Shown: piece after piece, positions 9,432 to 12,501 of the stretch
How the letters are laid out: the number at the start of each line of letters is the position of its first letter
Numbering within the stretch: position 1 is the first letter of the stretch
Origin: Ramlibacter sp.
Lineage (GTDB): Bacteria > Pseudomonadota > Gammaproteobacteria > Burkholderiales > Burkholderiaceae
Assembly (NCBI GenBank): GCA_014376915.1
Contig: JACMQP010000427.1
Location: 1-12,501, forward strand
DNA: 12,501 bases
Direction: 5' to 3'
Position numbers and translations under genes: made by a program
Notes under the pieces: generated by a model
Database searches by the model: none
Told to the model about the DNA's origin: nothing
The model's input: only the letters and a program-made list of their open reading frames with translations

Positions 9432-10022
9432 CTACTTCAGATCACCCGCCAGCGATGCCAGCGTTTCCGCCGCGACGATCGTGTGCGCCGGGTAGTTGCG
9501 GTGGTCGCAGCCGACTTTCACGCTGGCGCCGGCCTTGATCGCCGACACCATTGCCGGCGTGAACTCGAAGCGCACGAAGTGGACGGCTGACGTCTTCTCG
9601 TCGTTCTCGCGGTCCAGGTCCTCGTCCGCGATGGCATACACGCGCGCGTGGCCCTCGACCTCGACGAACATCCGGTCTTCCACGCCGATCAGCCGGGCCA
9701 GCTCGCGCTTGCGCTCGTTGACGTCGGGATATTCGATCAGCATCGTCGCCTTCCAGTTGCTGCCGTCAGGCATCAACGGCACGTAGGCGTCGATCTCCTG
9801 CTCGATGCCCGCTTCCTCGAAGATCTTCTCGATCCGCAGCATCTCCTGGATCTGGTAGCGAACGGTCAGTTCGCTTTCGAACTGCAGGTTGATGTGGTCG
9901 CCCAGCGGCACGCTGCGCAGCTTGCGGTGGGCGATGACTTCGGCCTTGCGCTCCTTGCGGTACTTGCTGTACGCCTCGAGCGTCATCAGGCTGTCGCGGG
10001 TGATTTTTCCGGTGATTTGCAT
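9432..10022 (-). CDS. DUF3501 family protein
   Basis: A 196-residue soluble protein recognised as DUF3501, with no signal peptide or membrane segment. It begins MQITGKITRDSLMTLEAYSK. A basic segment (residues 21-38, YRKERKAEVIAHRKLRSV) is followed by FESELTVRYQIQEMLRIEKI (48-67), a stretch likely to be helical. Near the C-terminus is GCDHRNYPAH (171-180), which offers C172, H174 and H180 as possible metal or redox residues. An AGGGGA Shine-Dalgarno precedes the ATG at normal spacing. It is the third gene of an apparent rubrerythrin / (Fe-S) protein / DUF3501 operon, 39 bases after the Fe-S gene. I recall the same association from other proteobacteria, which suggests a shared redox or peroxide-related role. 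The biochemical function is unknown. Confidence 0.85.
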   Translation of the reverse strand: MQITGKITRDSLMTLEAYSKYRKERKAEVIAHRKLRSVPLGDHINLQFESELTVRYQIQEMLRIEKIFEEAGIEQEIDAYVPLMPDGSNWKATMLIEYPDVNERKRELARLIGVEDRMFVEVEGHARVYAIADEDLDRENDEKTSAVHFVRFEFTPAMVSAIKAGASVKVGCDHRNYPAHTIVAAETLASLAGDLK

Positions 10023-10035
10023 ATGTGTCCCCTGG

Positions 10036-10056
10036 ATCCCGGATCAGGTCCGGGAT
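10036..10056. repeat. Palindromic intergenic repeat between the Fe-S and DUF3501 genes
   Basis: ATCCCGGA (10036-10043) and TCCGGGAT (10049-10056) are perfect 8-base complements around a TCAGG loop. With its flanks it matches the widely dispersed repeat GGATCCCGGATC-AGGTCCGGGATGACA. It occupies most of the 39-base gap between cotranscribed genes, just upstream of the DUF3501 Shine-Dalgarno, so it could influence mRNA processing or translation of DUF3501. Confidence 0.7.
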
Positions 10057-10061
10057 GACAG

Positions 10062-11417
10062 TTATTTCAAGCCGTAAGCCATCCGCACCAGCGAAATCGG
10101 ATGCGCCAGCCGTGGCGTTCCGAGCGAGTTGACGTCGAAGCCCTGGTCGATGTGGTGGCCCCCCAGCGGGCAGTCGGAACTGATGAAGTCCGGCTGGCCG
10201 CCCTGCGGGTGTTCGGCCATCTTCTTGAACAGCGGCTTGCCGATCTTCATCGCGGTCTCGTGATACGGCAGCTTGACGCCGTAAGTGCCGGCGTGACCGG
10301 AGCAGCGCTCATTGGTCTGGACGAATGTCTCAGGCACCATCTTGAGCATCTCCTCGGTCTTTTTGCCGATGTTCTGCACCCGGGTATGGCACGGAATCTG
10401 GTAGCTGATCTTTCCCAGCGGCTGCGTGAAGTCGGTCTTGAGCAGGCCGTCGCGCTTGCGCGCCATGAAGTATTCGAACGGGTCCCACATTGCCTTCTTG
10501 ACCGCCTGAACGTCGGCGTCGTCGGGATACATCAGCGGAATCTCCTGCTTGAACATCAGCGTGCAGCTGGGCACTGCGGTGATGATCGCGTAGCCTTCCT
10601 TCGCGTACCTCGCCAGCACCGGGATGTTCGCTTCCTTGCTCTCGTTGACCGAATCGAGGTCGCCCAATTCGAGTTTGGGCATGCCGCAACACTTTTCCTT
10701 GTTCACCAGGATGTAGGGCACCTCGTTGTGGTCCAGGACCTTGAGCAGGTCGTGGCCGATGCCCGGCTCGTTGTAATTGATGTAGCAGCTGGCGAAAATC
10801 GCGACCTTGCCCGGAGTCTTGACGCCGTTTCTGATGGCGAAGTCCTTTGACTTGGGCGCGCCCGAGCGGAAGCGCTGCGTCGCCAGTGCCGGCAGCCATG
10901 CGTTCCGGTCCACGTTCAACGTTTTTTCCATCAGGGCGCGCGCCGGCTTGGTCTGGTTCACGGCATTGGCGAGTTGCACCACCACCGGGATGCCGGCGAA
11001 CTGGCCGTGCACATCGGTCGAAGACAGGAACTTCTCGCCGAAACCGACGCCGCCGCTCTTGAACTTGATCGCCTTGGCCCGCAGCATGGTGTGCGGATAG
11101 TCCACGTTCCACTCGTGCGGCGGCACATAGGGGCACTTGGTCATGTAGCAGAGGTCGCACATGTAGCACTGGTCGACCACCTTCCAGTAGTCCTTTCGGT
11201 CCACCGCGTCGACCTCACCGGTCTTGCTCTCGTCGATCAGGTCGAACAGCGTGGGAAAAGAGGCGCAGAGGCTGACGCAACGCCGGCAACCGTGGCAGAT
11301 GTCGAAGATGCGCTCCAGCTCGTCGAACGTCTTCTCTTCGCTGTAATACTCGGGATTCTTCCAGTCAATGGGGTGACGGGTCGGGGCTTCGAGGTTGCCT
11401 TCGCGTGCTGCGGCCAT
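10062..11417 (-). CDS. (Fe-S)-binding heterodisulfide reductase-like protein (GlpC/HdrD-type)
   Basis: A 451-residue soluble protein with two N-terminal [4Fe-4S] motifs and two C-terminal cysteine-rich domains, the layout of GlpC, GlcF and HdrD electron-transfer subunits. First motif: C41, C44, C47, C51. Second: C84, C87, C90, C95-P, where four residues rather than three precede the last cysteine. Domain one has C211, CCG at 243-245 and C285. Domain two has C343-H344, RCSGHAG at 371-377 (C-S-G instead of C-C-G) and C416. The frame is open for 19 more codons upstream, but the methionine at 11417 is preceded by purine-rich GAAAGAAAAG and the extension does not look like protein of this family. 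It lies 74 bases after rubrerythrin, so it may supply electrons to it. No flavoprotein partner is adjacent. Confidence 0.88.
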   Translation of the reverse strand: MAAAREGNLEAPTRHPIDWKNPEYYSEEKTFDELERIFDICHGCRRCVSLCASFPTLFDLIDESKTGEVDAVDRKDYWKVVDQCYMCDLCYMTKCPYVPPHEWNVDYPHTMLRAKAIKFKSGGVGFGEKFLSSTDVHGQFAGIPVVVQLANAVNQTKPARALMEKTLNVDRNAWLPALATQRFRSGAPKSKDFAIRNGVKTPGKVAIFASCYINYNEPGIGHDLLKVLDHNEVPYILVNKEKCCGMPKLELGDLDSVNESKEANIPVLARYAKEGYAIITAVPSCTLMFKQEIPLMYPDDADVQAVKKAMWDPFEYFMARKRDGLLKTDFTQPLGKISYQIPCHTRVQNIGKKTEEMLKMVPETFVQTNERCSGHAGTYGVKLPYHETAMKIGKPLFKKMAEHPQGGQPDFISSDCPLGGHHIDQGFDVNSLGTPRLAHPISLVRMAYGLK

Positions 11418-11441
11418 GTTCTTTTCTTTCGGAATCGATGC

Positions 11442-11475
11442 TTTGCACTGGGCACTGCGAGCAGTGCCCAGCAAA
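11442..11475. repeat. Strong hairpin between the rubrerythrin and Fe-S genes
   Basis: CTGGGCACTGC (11448-11458) and GCAGTGCCCAG (11461-11471) are perfect 11-base complements separated by GA. TTTG (11442-11445) and CAAA (11472-11475) extend the stem across a two-base bulge. On the transcribed minus strand no T-run follows, so it is not a standard intrinsic terminator. It may set a 3' end or processing site that leaves rubrerythrin mRNA more abundant than the downstream genes. Confidence 0.7.
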
Positions 11476-11491
11476 AAGCAGACGTGACGTC

Positions 11492-11914
11492 TTAATCCAC
11501 CAGCTCGTTCAGCGCGCGGGTGTAACGGTTGGCGTGCGAGCGTTCGGCCTTGGCCAGCGTCTCGAACCAGTCGGCCACCTCGTCATGGCCCTCTTCGCGA
11601 GCGGTTTTGGCCATGCCCGGGTACATGTCGGTGTACTCGTGGGTCTCGCCGGCGACGGCAGACTTGAGATTGTCGCGGGTCGGGCCGATCGGCATGCCGG
11701 TGGCCGGGTCGCCGCACTGCTCGAGCCACTCGAGATGGCCGTGCGCATGGCCGGTTTCGCCTTCGGCGGTGGAGCGGAACAGGGCCGCCACATCGTTTTG
11801 GCCTTCGACGTCGGCCTTGTTTGCGAAGTACAGATAGCGGCGGTTGGCCTGGGATTCGCCGGCGAAGGCGGCCTTCAGGTTTTCTTCCGTCCTGGAGCCT
11901 TTGAGTGCTGCCAT
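11492..11914 (-). CDS. Rubrerythrin-type diiron protein lacking a rubredoxin domain
   Basis: A 140-residue four-helix-bundle ferritin-like protein. Diiron ligands are all visible at family positions: E20 ([10 protein letters not shown]), E53 and H56 (EGETGH), E90 and E93 (GETHEY), and E124 and H127 (KAERSH). This metal set is that of rubrerythrins, which reduce hydrogen peroxide to water in the cytoplasm. The protein ends right after the last helix (RALNELVD) with no C-terminal CxxC rubredoxin domain, so its reductant must come from another protein; the Fe-S protein encoded next is the obvious candidate. AGGAGA precedes the ATG with seven bases between, a strong ribosome binding site. It is the first gene of the apparent operon, with an OxyR-like dyad about 120 bases upstream. 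Confidence 0.94.
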   Translation of the reverse strand: MAALKGSRTEENLKAAFAGESQANRRYLYFANKADVEGQNDVAALFRSTAEGETGHAHGHLEWLEQCGDPATGMPIGPTRDNLKSAVAGETHEYTDMYPGMAKTAREEGHDEVADWFETLAKAERSHANRYTRALNELVD

Positions 11915-12032
11915 GTGGAAATCTCCTAGTGGGTTGATGAATCGGGAAAAACGCCTTGAACACGGGGTCGAAGACGCGTTAAGACTAGCCGTCGATCGAT
12001 GACCCGTCTAATTGGCTGCGTCAATGCGATGA

Positions 12033-12069
12033 ATTGACCATGACTATCATTGCGATAGTCTCAATATTT
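12033..12069. promoter_or_regulatory. Candidate OxyR-type binding site upstream of rubrerythrin
   Basis: The core is a perfect dyad, GACTATC-ATTGC-GATAGTC (12042-12060). Read as an OxyR site (ATAG-N7-CTAT-N7-ATAG-N7-CTAT), the four tetramers are ATTG, CTAT, ATAG and ATTT with exact 7-base spacers, 13 of 16 positions matching. On the minus strand a TTGACG that could be a -35 (12024-12019) lies eight bases beyond the edge of the site, the usual geometry for OxyR activation of a poor promoter; the matching -10 is weak. The gap between the divergent genes is 277 bases, so it could also act on the VOC gene. Confidence 0.5.
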
Positions 12070-12106
12070 CACTGCTATCTGTGTCGGTGCGCCGTTGGTG
12101 CGCCCA

Positions 12107-12136
12107 TTGGGTCGGTTGTCGCGATTACGCTATAGT
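12107..12136 (+). promoter_or_regulatory. Candidate sigma70 promoter for the VOC gene
   Basis: TTGGGT (12107-12112, 3 of 6 to the -35 consensus) and TATAGT (12131-12136, 5 of 6 to the -10) are separated by 18 bases. Transcription would start near 12143, giving a leader of about 50 bases ending in the CGGAGA ribosome binding site. Confidence 0.5.
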
Positions 12137-12159
12137 AAATGCGTTACGCATAAGTAAAT
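12125..12159. promoter_or_regulatory. Tandem operator-like repeat over the VOC gene -10
   Basis: Two 16-base copies, TTACGCTATAGTAAAT (12125-12140) and TTACGCATAAGTAAAT (12144-12159), match at 13 of 16 positions with a 19-base period. Each contains the inverted repeat TTAC-N6-GTAA. ATGCG-TTA-CGCAT (12139-12151) is a further dyad bridging them. The first copy covers the -10 and the second the likely transcription start, the expected position for a repressor. Confidence 0.5.
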
Positions 12160-12191
12160 CTTCTCCCCCGTCAGGACCATCGGAGACTTCA

Positions 12192-12501
12192 ATGGCCGCC
12201 GTATTCAAGAACGCCCGAACGCTTCCGGCGCCCGCGCCGATCCACCAGCTGCACCACTTTGCGTACCGCGCGAAGGATGCGGAAGAAACGAGGCACTTCT
12301 ACGAGGACATCCTCGGGCTGCCGCTGTACCACATCATCCAGAGCGACCACGTCCCCAGCACCGGGGAGTACTGCCCCTACACGCACTTCTTCTTCCGGCT
12401 GCAGGACGGTTCGTTCATCGCTTTCTTCGACCTCGGCGACGACGAGGCGGCGATGCCCTCGCCCAACACGCCGGCCTGGGTTAACCACATTTCTTTCCGG
12501 G
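12192..12501 (+). CDS. VOC family protein (glyoxalase/extradiol dioxygenase superfamily), partial
   Basis: A reading frame starting at ATG 12192 stays open to the window edge, giving 103 residues and no stop. CGGAGA lies six bases before the ATG. The sequence IHQLHHFAYRAKDAEETRHF (17-36) followed by YEDILGLPLY (37-46) is the first beta-alpha module of a VOC fold, with H21 or H22 as probable first metal ligand. FFRLQDGSFIAFFDLGD (67-83) forms the following strands, and WVNHISF (96-102) opens the second module with H99. VOC enzymes include glyoxalases, ring-cleavage dioxygenases and resistance proteins. The visible part does not distinguish these, though the layout recalls the dioxygenase-like members. 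It is divergent from rubrerythrin and shares its regulatory region. Confidence 0.85.
   Translation, partial: MAAVFKNARTLPAPAPIHQLHHFAYRAKDAEETRHFYEDILGLPLYHIIQSDHVPSTGEYCPYTHFFFRLQDGSFIAFFDLGDDEAAMPSPNTPAWVNHISFR

Noticed and set aside
11418..11474. N-terminal extension of the (Fe-S) protein to 11474
   Set aside because: It would run through the intergenic hairpin and lacks a ribosome binding site; the start at 11417 has purine-rich spacing and family-like sequence.
11930..12010. A strong sigma70 promoter directly upstream of rubrerythrin
   Set aside because: No good -10 was found; only a TTGACG -35 candidate near the OxyR-like site, mentioned there and not listed separately.
12189..12488. 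Minus-strand open frame of 99 codons at the right edge
   Set aside because: Antisense to the VOC gene, whose plus-strand product has clear superfamily motifs.

Overview
The window looks like a chromosomal segment of a high-GC betaproteobacterium, most likely order Burkholderiales and probably near Comamonadaceae. This rests on recognised gene content: a DUF3683-type FAD/Fe-S oxidase followed by a DUF971 gene, a complete ugpBAECQ operon, and a rubrerythrin / (Fe-S) protein / DUF3501 cluster. The taxonomic call is an inference; no 16S or other marker gene is present. There are no tRNA or rRNA genes, CRISPR arrays or transposases.

Layout: (1) 1-4250, minus strand: a 1293-residue flavin/iron-sulfur oxidase (GlcD-like and GlcF-like modules in one chain) and, overlapping its stop codon, a DUF971 gene that runs off the left edge. 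(2) 4251-4464: divergent intergenic region with a candidate Pho box. (3) 4465-9401, plus strand: ugpB, ugpA, ugpE, ugpC and ugpQ, a complete ABC importer for sn-glycerol-3-phosphate and glycerophosphodiesters plus the cytosolic phosphodiesterase that releases glycerol-3-phosphate. A hairpin separates ugpB from the membrane genes. (4) 9402-11914, minus strand, converging on ugpQ: rubrerythrin, a GlpC/HdrD-like (Fe-S) protein and a DUF3501 protein, with a different hairpin in or beside each gap. (5) 11915-12191: divergent regulatory region with an OxyR-like dyad and, further right, a sigma70-like promoter overlapped by a tandem operator-like repeat. (6) 12192-end, plus strand: the start of a VOC (glyoxalase/extradiol dioxygenase superfamily) gene, cut by the right edge.

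The ugp operon is a standard phosphate/glycerol scavenging pathway. The rubrerythrin cluster is the least understood part. Rubrerythrins reduce peroxide using electrons from a partner, this one has no rubredoxin domain of its own, and the next gene encodes a two-cluster Fe-S electron-transfer protein. With an OxyR-like site upstream, a peroxide-induced reductase system is a testable reading. DUF3501 has no function I can assign. A second point is a drop in GC content inside the giant oxidase gene near position 2100-2160, which may mark recombination or an assembly join.
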